Source: Chaetoderma sp. LZ-2023a (lineage: Eukaryota; Mollusca; Caudofoveata; Chaetodermatida; Chaetodermatidae). Taken from it: a DNA stretch of 64,000 bases. The DNA lies in NCBI GenBank assembly GCA_034401795.1, contig JAVVLW010001232.1, positions 1-64,000 on the forward strand. The letters are read 5' to 3'. Position numbers and translations under genes: made by a program. The notes beneath the pieces are model-generated. The model saw only the letters and a program-made list of their open reading frames with translations. It searched no databases and was not told the origin of the DNA. Positions 34,610 to 44,624 of this stretch are shown piece after piece; positions within the stretch are counted from its first letter, which is position 1, and the number at the start of each line of letters is the position of its first letter.

Positions 34610-36730
34610 CTACATAATCAGATCGTCACTAATCAGATCAGCGGCAAGCTCATATTTCGAGATATCATAGTGTACAGCATTGGTATAGGACTCCTGTTGA
34701 CTCCAGTAAGCCACAGTGTATGTTCCTCCTCCTCGTTTCTTTAGTTTTTCTATCTTACCATTAAACATGACCCGGACATTGTCATCTGACCACATGTGGC
34801 AGATTTTGCGGCCAATGGCCTTACCCCCCAAAAGATCTACCACAGATTCACACTTGCCATCTTCCATATCGGGAAATTCTACATTGATATTTTTCAAATC
34901 AATGCTTCGCAACCGTTTCTCAAGTTTTTTCCTGTTTAAGGTTTCCCTTTCCTGTAACTTATTGGCTTGTCGCCTTGACAGTTCCACTGCAAGATCTTTC
35001 TGCTTTAGTCTACGGTTATGGCGTTGCTTTCTAGCCATGGATATATCCGTTGTTAAAGTGTTAGCGCGCTTGTCTTGCTCCAAGTCATCTAAATACTCTA
35101 CTGTTTTATTTTTCTGTGCCCTCATTTTACAGGATAAGTAACACAGTGTCGCATTGGGTGCTTTACTCTTTGCCGCACTGAACATTCCCATTATTTCCTC
35201 TGCATCAATATTGTGGGATCTTGCAGATTTTGTTTCATCTCTTAACTTTTCGGTGATATCGAGGCTAAAATATCTTTTATACTGCCGTTCAAGTAATTCT
35301 ATAATTGATGTCAAACATGCCTTAATCATTTGCGAAAACAACACTTCATCGATTGGCATCTGTTGAAGTGCAGCAACCGTCTTATCATGCATTGTGCCAA
35401 GGGTATTACCCAAAAAATCATGTGTGGCCGATAGGACAATAAGGGGATTTTCCACATGTTTTTTCAAAGTGTCGATTACTTTCGAGACAAGGATAATTCC
35501 ATCAACGTGATCGATTTGACTATGTGCGGATGTATAAAATGTCTTCATCCACGGCCCAGTTAATAGTTTACCGATAAGTCCTAGAACCTGCAGTTCAGTT
35601 TTTGCAGTGTCGCTATTGAAATCTTCCAAAATACTGGTTCTCAAACCACCACAAGATGTACCCATTCTAAGGTATCGCATGAAGGTAGTATGATGCTCCA
35701 CATATATTCCGCTGAGATGAAATAGTATGTGGAGCCGATTACCCCTATAGCGGGGTAATATCCCACGTGGTAGTTTCGCGTCATCTAAAAAAGTAGTAAA
35801 TCCTTTGGGATCACCCTTGCCATCTTTGTATCGCATTTTGTTCATTTGCAGAACGATGTTTCCTGCAAAGCAGTCTTTCCCAAACAATTTGCCTCTAGCA
35901 TCTTCTATCTTTCTTAAAGCGGATTTGGTGCATGTTGCCATAGAATCAAGCGGATGTAGGTGGCAGTTTAATTCATTCAGTGACTTGCCCCATGACTCAT
36001 TGACCAATTGAAGTGCAGCATGGTTTGCTGCACATCTATCGCTCATGGAGTTTGAAATGTTGTTAATCATTTGTTTTCTACAATTCTGGAAATCCGCATT
36101 ATTAAATATAGAGTATGTATTGGCTAAGTTGTCTACTGAGTCACATATATGTTGGTGGTAATCTTGCGCTGTGCCACCTGGCAGCTGATCCACTGCAATC
36201 ACATAACAATTTGATGTTGTAGTAACATGAATACTATTTATGTGCACCCCTTCTTGTGTTGTTGCGTCAAAGCCAATAGTCAAATTACTATTAGCATGAA
36301 TGATTTCTGCAGTTTGCAACTCCGAAATCACCCCCAGTTCCCTAATCATCATCTCAACTGTAGTTCTATGAGGGACCTCATCAAGGGGAGTTCCTAGTCT
36401 GTTGAAAAATTTCTCCAAGAGCTTAGGAATGTTGTTGGTGGGAACGTGGTTGACAATCGCGTCGAATACATATAACCGCATTGCTGTGGAGTACGATTTC
36501 CCGTTGTTTATTTTGCTTTCTATGCCTATCTCTAAATCTGCCAAGCTTTCTTCAAGTTGGAGATTTTTATTCTCTAGTTCTATGATAGTTTGATCTTTTG
36601 ATTGTACTGTCTCGTGTAATGCAATCAATTCCTTCTGGATTGATTCCATTTCTGATGACGAGTTATCAGTTTTGTGAGACATTTTATATCTCTTGTGATT
36701 ACGGATTACTCTACGTAATGTTGTTCTCAT
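34610..36730 (-). CDS. Uncharacterised 706-aa protein, probable divergent DDE-type transposase
   Basis: By far the longest uninterrupted ORF in the window. Residues 27-75 are a predicted coiled coil (ESIQKELIALHETVQSKDQT and on). Residues 150-170 (LTIGFDATTQEGVHINSIHV) look like the first RNase H-fold strands with an acidic residue at D155. D231 lies in MSDRCAANHAALQLV. C256-H259 (NCHLHP) fits the C(2)H signature that follows the second Asp in hAT, P, MULE and CACTA-type transposases. RGNRLHILFHLSGIYVEHH (330-347) resembles hAT-like insertion-domain helices. Residues 560-610 are basic. The tail (GRKICHMWSDDNVRVMFNGK to DLISDDLIM) resembles a Tudor/SH3-like barrel. The third acid is not located and the family is not identified; the function is inference. 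The ATG at 36728-36730 was chosen, with a second at residue 17. It lies in frame with the upstream 191-codon ORF. Confidence 0.7.
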   Translation of the reverse strand: MRTTLRRVIRNHKRYKMSHKTDNSSSEMESIQKELIALHETVQSKDQTIIELENKNLQLEESLADLEIGIESKINNGKSYSTAMRLYVFDAIVNHVPTNNIPKLLEKFFNRLGTPLDEVPHRTTVEMMIRELGVISELQTAEIIHANSNLTIGFDATTQEGVHINSIHVTTTSNCYVIAVDQLPGGTAQDYHQHICDSVDNLANTYSIFNNADFQNCRKQMINNISNSMSDRCAANHAALQLVNESWGKSLNELNCHLHPLDSMATCTKSALRKIEDARGKLFGKDCFAGNIVLQMNKMRYKDGKGDPKGFTTFLDDAKLPRGILPRYRGNRLHILFHLSGIYVEHHTTFMRYLRMGTSCGGLRTSILEDFNSDTAKTELQVLGLIGKLLTGPWMKTFYTSAHSQIDHVDGIILVSKVIDTLKKHVENPLIVLSATHDFLGNTLGTMHDKTVAALQQMPIDEVLFSQMIKACLTSIIELLERQYKRYFSLDITEKLRDETKSARSHNIDAEEIMGMFSAAKSKAPNATLCYLSCKMRAQKNKTVEYLDDLEQDKRANTLTTDISMARKQRHNRRLKQKDLAVELSRRQANKLQERETLNRKKLEKRLRSIDLKNINVEFPDMEDGKCESVVDLLGGKAIGRKICHMWSDDNVRVMFNGKIEKLKKRGGGTYTVAYWSQQESYTNAVHYDISKYELAADLISDDLIM

Positions 36731-36856
36731 TTTTTGGTGTTTCTGGTAGATTTCAGAAGTCCTATATTTGATGCCAAGTTTGTTTATTCTGAGATCCCTT
36801 CATTTGATACTTTGATTTAGTATCCTGATTGATCGAATTTTTTGCAAATTTGCCTT

Positions 36857-37432
36857 TTAGGCTTGCAGTCGCAACAGAATTTTTTCTTTCTCAGCTAATC
36901 GCAATTGCCTAGTTTGACTGAAGCGCGCTCGTAGCACTGCGCACATAGAACAATGCTGTCTTGTTCTAATTGTTTGGGGAGCACTGGCACATGTAGATGT
37001 AGATTCTACACCATTGATCTGATCTTGATCAGTAATCATTTTGGCCTGATCTTGATCATAATGAATTTTGACAGGTTTTGTGATTTTGACAGATCTCGCT
37101 TTAAATGTTGAAAATGGATCCAAACAGATAGATTGTAATTTCTTATATTGATCAGTATTCGTTAGGTTTTTAAACCTCTTCAACGATTTAAGGACCAGTC
37201 TCACCAAATTGTAATGGAATGATGGCAAGGATTCACCTGAGATTACAGGTAAGAGAATAGATCTTGTTATGGTATAATTACTTCCATTGGTAACATAAAC
37301 ATAAAGGATATGCCCATTTAGCAATTCGCTGTCATTAGGAATTAAGCTGTAGTGTTCAGTCAAGTATTGACGTGCAATTCCAGGTTTCTCAGGTCTGCAG
37401 ATTCCCGATCGTTTTAATGGTCGAGGCATCAT
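36857..37432 (-). CDS. Uncharacterised 191-aa ORF, same frame and upstream of the 706-aa ORF
   Basis: Runs from MMPRPLKRSGICRPEKPG to a TAA at 36857-36859. It has no recognised domain. A C-terminal CSMCAVLRARFSQTRQLRLA segment with a CxxC pair is followed by charged, helix-prone sequence. It shares its frame with the 706-codon ORF; the 42 codons between them hold only that TAA and one TGA. The linker reads as lysine/arginine-rich helix (QKIRSIRILNQSIK, then RDLRINKLGIKY), like a coiled coil. The two ORFs may therefore be one former ~940-residue protein, or two proteins of one element. A short intron is also possible. Confidence 0.5.
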   Translation of the reverse strand: MMPRPLKRSGICRPEKPGIARQYLTEHYSLIPNDSELLNGHILYVYVTNGSNYTITRSILLPVISGESLPSFHYNLVRLVLKSLKRFKNLTNTDQYKKLQSICLDPFSTFKARSVKITKPVKIHYDQDQAKMITDQDQINGVESTSTCASAPQTIRTRQHCSMCAVLRARFSQTRQLRLAEKEKILLRLQA

Positions 37433-37534
37433 TCACACCCGAAAAATACCTAAAGAGAAAGAAGTCCTTAAACCTCTGCATCGGTTTTGAGAAATGTACA
37501 TTTGCAGACCAAGAAAATGCCATTTTCAAACATT

Positions 37535-37612
37535 TAACACTGTAATGACTTGCTCGATATCTTAACCAGTCATTCCAGTGATAAACTTTCAAAAATAGTT
37601 TTCTCTTGGTGT
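37535..37612. repeat. ~85-bp dispersed repeat, copy near the 191-codon ORF
   Basis: Ends TTTCAAAAATAGTTTTCTCTTGG. Upstream it shares CTTGCTCGATATC, AACCAGTCATTCCAGTG and AAACTTTCA with 43873-43956. The small minus-strand ORF over it (37389-37658) is thus repeat-derived and not called. Confidence 0.55.
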
Positions 37613-37675
37613 GGAAATCGACATCCATGGTCAAATTAAATTTGTTGTTTGTGTGCATGCACGGTACACGACACT

Positions 37676-38275
37676 TTCAGTGATGAATTCCATGGGTATC
37701 ATTTTCAAGGTACCATGCAGGAAATCTGTTTAATATTTTGAAATTGAGCGGAAGCTGTTACTGCCAGTCAAATTAATTTCAAAATATTCAATAAGTTTTA
37801 TCATAAATTCACTTTTCCAGGGATTTGCAGCTGAAAGGGTTAATGATACCTCGGTTTTAAGACATATTATCCGAGGTTTAATGATAAAATATTTTCCTTG
37901 GGATGCGGGTGGGTTGTCCTTCCACGTCATGCAGATACACTTTTCCGGCTTAGCACTCTAATTTTTTAATAATGGATGAGGCAGCAATGGGCATGGCTTC
38001 CAGAATCCAGTCAAATTAATTTCAAAATAATCAGTAAACCCTTGAAAATGAAGTTTGGTGAATTCATCTGTGAAAAGGTTAATGAATTACATACATTTTC
38101 CCAAAATTAACGGGTAATAGGGTGGGGTGATTTCAGCAGTAAAAGGGTTAATTATTAACCCTTTTACCGACAAATCCCTGAAAAATGTAGATTATTTACA
38201 ATATAAAATTTCTATGAATATTTTGAAATTAATTTGACTTGAAGCCTTGCTTCCAGAAACCATCAAGCTCATTTT
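37676..38275. mobile_element. Cluster of TTAA-terminated MITE copies (piggyBac-like ends)
   Basis: Several related, partly truncated copies. One spans about 37676-37843 (CACTTTCAGTGATGAATTCC ... GCTGAAAGGG-TTAA). A right-end fragment stops at TTAA 38079-38082. Two ends meet head to head around 38138-38170 (AGTAAAAGGG-TTAA ... TTAA-CCCTTTTAC), the second running to about 38265. All share CCAGTCAAATTAATTTCAAA internally. The intact copy at 43598-43806 defines the family. TTAA flanks and CCCTTT ends suggest mobilisation by a piggyBac-type transposase; this is inferred from the ends only. Confidence 0.65.
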
Positions 38276-38930
38276 TTTTTGATTCAATTTGCCTTTTATC
38301 AATATATCATTTATATTGATGTATGGGCAGACATTGGTACATGTACTAGCTAATTTGGCAAATTCAGCTGAAGATGCAATATCTAATTTCTCACTTCTCA
38401 CCTTTCCAGACACTCGTCTTTTAACAGTGCCTGAAAAGTGCCACTTTGTTGTCAGACTGTTCAGGGTTTCTAAACTTGTCTTCCTCATTTGCGCTATTAC
38501 TAAATATTTTGTGACTTATGGGACAAAACCTAAACTATTCTGCTGAGAATATCTACACTTCAACTCATATATAAGCACATGGCTCTGATAGGTTTAGCAG
38601 TCTAGTAGATAGGAAAATATAAAATTACAAAATTAGGCATTCCACTGAGATACAGACTAAACAACAACACCAAAACTGTGACTGATGGGACAGAGCCGTC
38701 TAGACTGTTCTGGGTCAATTAGTGCAGAGGCTGGTAATCAGTTTCATTCATGACACTGGATATAAAAAGTGCATTGCACCTTTGTTCTGAATGCATCACC
38801 CAGAAGCATAGAATGCTTTGTGAACTGAATGTGGGAGGAGCATAACTAATCACTAAATTGACTAATATTAAGCTAAAATTTAACCAATATTTTGAAAAAC
38901 TATATATCAGGAATAGAAGCAGGTATCAAC
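38276..38930. other. No recognisable gene
   Basis: Only short ORFs with no known domain; single-copy AT-rich sequence leading to the Penelope element target site. Confidence 0.55.
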
Positions 38931-38938
38931 AAGGTTGG

Positions 38939-41515
38939 TTATTATGAATCATCCTGGGATCGGGACCAACTTTTTCGGAAATATCCTAAGACAACACGGA
39001 CGCGAAGTTCTTAGCATCGTCAGAAAACTTGAAAATACGGTACACAAGATCGCCCGTTGGAAAAACAACAAACTATTTACGATTCCGTTGTCGCCATAGT
39101 AACATTTTCCCACCGAGCACACAACTCCGGTCTAACATCAAAGGAATTCAAGCGGATCGCGTCCTAGTCAAAGCTCAACGCCAATTATTAGATATCAGAA
39201 TTAGGCAATTTGATTACACCCTGCATCAGCTTTATTGTGAAAAAACGGCGCTACAAGAGTCCCTGGATACGAAAATTCAGCTAGACAACCAACCGGAAGT
39301 GGAAGCGGTTCTCGCGCGTGCGTACAACTTCACTTTTGACAAAAGAAAAACAACACAAATCAATAAGTTTGAGAAGTTCCGCAGCCGAAAAAGTTAGAAG
39401 AAACGCGTAAAGATGAAACTCTCGGCAAGATCGACACAGACAGGTGGGTTCTTAACGTCATTAGCCATAATATCACTGAAAAAGAGCGCAACATTCTTTC
39501 CAGAGGGTTACATTTTGCGGTTTCCTCCAACTCCATCCCTGTCGAAGAAATTATTGCCTGCACTGAGGGCGCTTGTCAACATCTTGTTAACTCACAGGCA
39601 GGCAGCCTTGGAAGCGAAGTGACAAAAACCGTCATTAAATTCAACAAAAGACCAAATAGGAGAAGCAACATTACAATGGAAGAATGTAGGGCTCTGCAAC
39701 ATCTGAAACACAATGACTCCATCCAAATTTTGCCAGCCGACAAGGGGAGATGCACAGTGATAATGGATAAAGATGACTACCAAGACAAAATCAGTGCCCT
39801 TCTTTCAGACCACCACACATACTCCAAATTATCTTCTGACCCAACCAACCAGTACAAAAACCGCCTGCTAAAACTTCTCAAAGACTGGAAAAGCCAAAAC
39901 ATCATCGACCAATCCCTATACTTCAAACTCTACCCTGGAACTGCCATTGCCCCTCGATTCTATGGACTCCCCAAAATCCACAAGACCAACATTCCTCTTA
40001 GACCCATCGTTGCCAGCATCGGATGCATCACATCACATCTCAAGCCTCGAAATATCTCACACCAATCCTGAAATCACTAGTTGGCCACTCAGAGCACCAC
40101 ATAAAAAACAGCAAAGATTTCGCCACCAAAATTCAGTCTCTTGAAGTCCCGCCCACACACAAATTAGTTTCCTTTGATGTATCTTCACTCTTCACCAGCA
40201 TCCCAGTGGACAAGGCTCTTCCAGTCATCCAGAGAGTTCTGGACCTAGACCCCTCATTGAAAGACCGAACAAGCCTCTCTCCAACCCAGATTATCAGCCT
40301 CTTGAACATCGTGTTGGACACCACCTATTTCGTTCAGAATGGCTACTTCTACCACCAAATTCATGGAGTAGCTATGGGCTCCTCAGTGTCGCCAGTGATC
40401 GCAAACCTTTATATGGAATCCTTCGAGCAACAAGCACTTAGAACAGCCACAGATCCCCCCAAAGTTCTGGTACCGATATGTGGATGACACTTTCACATGC
40501 CTGCACCTCTACACCATCCAACCTTTCACTGATCACCTCAACAGAATCGATCAATGCATCCAATTCACCAGCGAAGTCGAAGAAGATGGCCAGATTGCCT
40601 TCCTGGACGTCTTGGTACATGTCAGTGATTCCGGAACCACCAAACTTACCGTGTACAGAAAACCCACACACACAGATCAATATCTAAATTTTCACTCTAA
40701 TCACCATTTGGAACACAAAAGGTCAGTCGTCAGAAGTCTATTTCACTGTGCAGACTCCATCATCACGGAAACATCAGACAAAAAAGAAGAACATCACATC
40801 CAACAGTCTCTCCTAGCTAACGGTTACACTTCGTGGATGAGAAAACCACCTCCCCCACCTCGTAATAAACCACCAGATGTCGAAAAACTTCCACTAGTTG
40901 GACTTCCGTACATCCAAGGCCTATCAGAACACCTTGGCAGACTCTTCAGAGAACACTACATCAAAACCTACCACAAGCCCGTCAACACCTTAAGATCACA
41001 ACTAGTAAGACCCAAAGATAAACTGACCACAGATGAACGCTCTGGAGTCATCTACAAGATCGAATGTGACAAATGTGAGTGGACATACATAAGCGAAACC
41101 AAAAGGCCTCTCAGCACCAGAGTCAAAGAACATCTTAAAATCAATTCCAACTCAGCTCTGGCAGAGCATACAGAATCCACTGGCCACATCATCCCCGCCA
41201 GCAGTGCCTCGGTCATCAACATTGAGACCAACTTATTCAAACGGAAGGTTAAAGAGGCCATAGAAATCTACAAGCATCAACCAACCATGAACAGAGATGA
41301 GGGCTGCTGTATACCAGCAGTCTACCAGTCCATGCTGTCATGTGACTCCACAAGAACTGACCAGAGTGACGTTGCCAACGACCGTCAGTTAGTGCTGAAG
41401 AAGTGACCGAGATGGTCACGAAAGCTACACTCAAACAATTTCTACATCCCGGAGAGGTAACAAATTTTTCCTTATTATGAATCATCCTTGGATCGGGACC
41501 AACTTTTTCGGAAAT
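38939..41515 (+). mobile_element. Penelope-like element with terminal direct repeats and 8-bp target duplication
   Basis: A 45-bp direct repeat (TTATTATGAATCATCCT... GACCAACTTTTTCGGAAATA, one mismatch) occurs at 38939-38983 and 41472-41516. AAGGTTGG flanks both sides (38931-38938 and 41516-41523), giving a plausible 8-bp target duplication with one base of repeat overlap. The interior encodes a Penelope RT and GIY-YIG endonuclease. About 2.6 kb is a normal size for the group. Confidence 0.92.
38943..41406 (+). pseudogene. Penelope-type polyprotein: RT plus GIY-YIG endonuclease, frameshifted
   Basis: Copies element RNA at a nick made by its own endonuclease. The first ATG (38943) lies inside the 5' terminal repeat. 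Frames then shift at about 39090, 39370, 40050 and 40460, the last in a C run. The N-domain has LRFRCRHSNIFPPSTQLR and NITEKERNILSRGLHFAV. RT blocks are ILPADKGRCTVIMDKDDY, RFYGLPKIHK, LVSFDVSSLFTSIPVDKAL (first Asp), HGVAMGSSVSPVIANLYMES and WYRYVDD (40468-40488). The endonuclease (41047-41280) has GVIYKIECDKC and TYISETKRPLSTRVKEHL. The CxxC between the two core motifs is the usual Penelope zinc-binding addition; the canonical YIG is YIS. Frameshifts make it inactive unless they are assembly errors. Confidence 0.93.
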
Positions 41516-41523
41516 AAGGTTGG

Positions 41524-42302
41524 ACCTGTTTTAGAAACCAGAACCATTCCATAGTTGATTTCAGTGCATTATTTAACTGTAAGATTATTTTAAAAAAATC
41601 ATGGAAATGTTACTTTTCTGTGGAATTGACCCATAGAAATTAATTATTATTGTGTTGGTGGCATCAACATGCCCGGTTTGACAGCAACTGGCATATATCG
41701 CCTGATGCGAAAACTGGACCAGTTTATTTAATTTCTATAGCAGTTATCTGCATTTTTATGGTCCCTGAAAAAGTACATGTGATAGTGAAAACATTTTTTT
41801 TTACATGTCAAACAAAAAGATAGGTAAAATTATTACTTATTTCTGATGCATTTTGATAAAATCTTCAAATGTTGTGTGAAATTGATGTATCCATTGAAAT
41901 AAACATGTTTTGACGATGTCACGAAAACAACGTGTGTGTGAGAATGCAAAAATGAGCAATTGTTAGAAATAGAACCCTGTTAGAAATAGGTACCTTGACC
42001 ATACACACACAAACGCAAACAATCATTAAATCTGATAATTATGTACACGCATATGTACACACAGAAGTGATTTTCCTATCTGTATATAGAGGAGTAAGTG
42101 TTCACAATTCATAGATGAGTAAATATGTGTTCACCTGACTGGTACATTCTATAAATAGTTTCCGATATAAGACTCGAATAGCTATAAATAATAAATTCCA
42201 GTGGCATTACGTATTGGGGAATGCCATTCCGTGATTAGCCACAGCCATAAAATATGCAAACATGCAGTAACAACGGTTACAACTAGTTCCTGATTCTCTT
42301 CA
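41524..42302. other. No recognisable gene
   Basis: AT-rich DNA between the Penelope element and a TTGGGCC repeat; nothing recognised. Confidence 0.55.
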
Positions 42303-42665
42303 CTAGTAACCCAGATAGCATGTATGATGTAGACGTTTGGCCAATGTTGGCAACAGGTTGGCAGATCGCAGTTGTCATTACAATGTTGGCCCAATGTTGG
42401 TCCAACGTTGACTGTATCACTTGTTTGCCAATGTTGGGCCAGCATTGGAAATTTCACAGTAAATCAAACAAAATCAACATAATATTAACCTTTTATCTTT
42501 TAAATTGTTATTTAAGTTATGCTTTCTGGTGTGCTATTTTAAATATATTCATAGATTTATGCCCATTGGCTCAACGTTGACCCAATAACGTATTGCCAAT
42601 GTTTGCGCAATGTTGGGCTGATAAGCAAAATTATGTTTGCCCAATGTAGTGGGAAACGCTGGGCC
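42303..42665 (-). repeat. TTGGGCC dispersed repeat, copy 3 (full length, inverted)
   Basis: Reverse orientation relative to the copies at 22.7 and 28.8 kb. It starts GTAACCCAGATAGCATG, includes CCAATGTTGGCAACAGGTTGG, CAGTAAATCAAACAAAATCA and CCCATTGGCTCAACGTTGAC, and ends near GCCCAATGTAGTGGG. Non-coding. Confidence 0.8.
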
Positions 42666-42897
42666 ATAGTGCGCCATTCAATTTACGGCAGTTATCAACA
42701 AATATTACGGGAAATTGTGTGAGTCGTAGCCTATTCCTGTATTGCTAGTATAATTATTTAGCAATGAATAACCGGCAACCAGTTTCCGAAAATTGACGAC
42801 GGAAATTACCGAGAACTACCGGAATTGAATGAAAATGGTGTGCATTGTAAAATATGTTCACAGCTTTATAGCAGCTTGGCTGCTTCTTTGTTAAGCT

Positions 42898-43575
42898 TTG
42901 TTACGCTTGATTGAATATCATTTAGGAGATATTATCATGGGAATGTGCGTGTATAACAACCGGTGCCCACTGCAGGCGGAATATAAGTGGGTCAAAGCAT
43001 GTACAGGCAATAAGAATAAGGCTATGTGTAGTGTGTGTATGAAAAGTATTGATTTGTCTAAAATGGGAGAATTTACGGTAAAATCGCATATGCAGAGTGT
43101 AAAACATAAGGCTAATATGTGTAGTGTGAGTTCTGTATCAGGATTAACGATGTACTTTGGCAAAAAAAATGGCAAGTGGAATTAACAGTAGTGCTGGACG
43201 TACACGTCTGTCTGACCACCTGGCGAAAACGGCAGTGTTAAAGGCAGAAATATTATGGACACTACAAATTATTACAAACCATAATTCATACCATTCTAAT
43301 GAAGGGATAATTTACAAACTCTTTGAACATATGTTTCCTGATAGTGCAGTGGCTAAGCAATTTTTATGTGGCGATAAAGACTGCATATCTGTGCATGTTT
43401 GGACTAGCAGAATATTTTAAAGATCAGCTCTTGAAAAATGTCTCGAGTTGTAGCTATTTCGTAATTTTATTTGATGAAATCTTAGATAAAAAGAATCAGA
43501 AAAAACAGATGGATGTCCACGTGAGATTCTGGAACAACAACACAGTAGTTACACATTACCTTGGATCCAAATTTC
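42898..43575 (+). pseudogene. BED-type zinc finger / hAT-like transposase fragment with splice-donor-like end
   Basis: The first frame (from about 42937) has EYKWVKACTGNKNKAMCSVC and GEFTVKSHMQSVKHKAN, a BED-like CxxC...HxxxxxH finger. A one-base excess in an A8 run at about 43162 shifts the frame to GINSSAGRTRLSDHLAKTAV, LKAEILWTLQIITNHNSYHS and MFPDSAVAKQFLCGDKDC. A second shift near 43385 leads to MFGLAEYFKDQLLKNVSSCS, FVILFDEILD and QMDVHVRFWNNNTVVTHYLG. This family recurs in animal genomes as hAT-like or domesticated transposase genes. Translation ends at SKFPG followed by GTAAGC, a good splice donor. Downstream exons were not found; a TTAA MITE lies 20 bp further on. Confidence 0.7.
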
Positions 43576-43597
43576 CAGGTAAGCAATATATTTGTAT

Positions 43598-43806
43598 TTA
43601 ACCCTTTCACTGATAAATTCCTGAAAAAGTGTTCTTTATAATATAAAACCTATTGTGTTCAATATTTTGATATTTATTTGACTGGAAGCCATTGCCGTCT
43701 AAGGCATCAACGCCTTCCAGTCAAATTAATTTCAAAATATTCAAGAGTTTTCCTGTATGGTAGCGTTGAAAAGGAAATATAGGGAAATCAGCAGTGAAAG
43801 TGTTAA
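43598..43806. mobile_element. TTAA-flanked palindromic MITE (~205 bp)
   Basis: TTAA at 43598-43601 and 43803-43806. Ends are CCCTTTCACTG and CAGTGAAAGTG, inverted with one mismatch. The centre is a second inverted repeat (GACTGGAAGCC ... GGC...CTTCCAGTC). No coding. The intact example of the family clustered at 37.7-38.3 kb, with a likely cousin at 51309-51528. Confidence 0.8.
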
Positions 43807-43872
43807 ATTTCAGTTCTTGATATATTAACCCTTTAACCCTTAAATTTGTTCAAGAAAATTTTAATGGAAGAC

Positions 43873-43956
43873 TTTTTGAAAATTTACCACTTGACTGGCT
43901 CGGTTATCGAGCAAGTAATTCCATTGGTAAAATTTCAAAAATAGTCTTCTCTTGGT
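43873..43956 (+). repeat. ~85-bp dispersed repeat, copy with hairpin symmetry
   Basis: TTTACCACTTGACTGGCTCG ... TCCATTGGTAAAATTTCAAA then AATAGTCTTCTCTTGG. The TTTACCA and TGGTAAA arms are inverted. It directly precedes the LINE scrap at 43957. Confidence 0.6.
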
Positions 43957-44185
43957 TACATGGATATAGTGGATTCTGAATTATATGAGAAAGTCCATAC
44001 CAAATTCTGTAAATTTAACTTACAAGGAGGTAGAAACACTACCAACTTAGCATGTAAATCTGAGCTGGGTAGATATCCACTTATTAATGACATAAACGCC
44101 CTTACATCTAAATACTGGGCACATTTGGAGAACTTAACCATCCAATCACACAATTCTAGCATATGCTGTCCTGTGCAATAAGACA
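43957..44185 (+). pseudogene. LINE remnant (post-RT region), plus strand
   Basis: VHTKFCKFNLQGGRNTTNLA followed by CKSELGRYPLINDINALTSK and YWAHLENL resembles the FCK..LG....T...YGELGR.PL...R..KYW block after the RT of many LINEs. The minus-strand LINE at 14.5 kb has the equivalent YGELGRVPL. Only about 70 residues remain. Confidence 0.6.
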
Positions 44186-44350
44186 CTAAACCTCGCAAAA
44201 AATCAAACCTGGCACACTTACATCAATACAATGTTCGTACAGAACAACATAAATGCCACATCCCTTAGTGCGCTGATTAGAGTCACCGAGCAGCATAGTT
44301 GGCAGCCTGCACTAAAAAACCCAACCTACGTCATAGTACATGTAGCTTTT

Positions 44351-44540
44351 CACTTCAAGAGTATACTTACCTCCCTAATACTTTTGATATTGCTAAATAT
44401 CGGCTTTCACTCAATAAACACTCAGAATAAAAACAGTTAGGTGCCCCTACTGGGCAGGGAGTCAGAGTGTAGTCCGGCGGATGCCAGCCCCACCACCGCG
44501 CATGCGCAGACTAGCACTTCCTCTGACTAATTTATTGTCA
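44351..44540 (+). repeat. DIRS-1 left inverted terminal repeat
   Basis: Starts CACTTCAAGAGTATACTTAC, continues ACTCAATAAACACTCAGA, GTTAGGTGCCCCTACTGGGC and CCGGCGGATGCCAGCCCCAC, and matches 52080-52253 inverted. It ends near TGACTAATTTATTG, 85 bp before the first gag ATG, so it probably includes the promoter. Confidence 0.92.
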
Positions 44541-44624
44541 GAGAGTGAACACATGTTTTTGTGGTTTTTTCACTTGTTCAAACGCATTTAAAGTCTTATA
44601 TTGGAAGTATTATCGCCTGTGATC

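Noticed and set aside
37389-37658. Minus-strand ORF as an extra exon of the novel gene
   Set aside because: It overlaps the ~85-bp dispersed repeat and has no conserved features.
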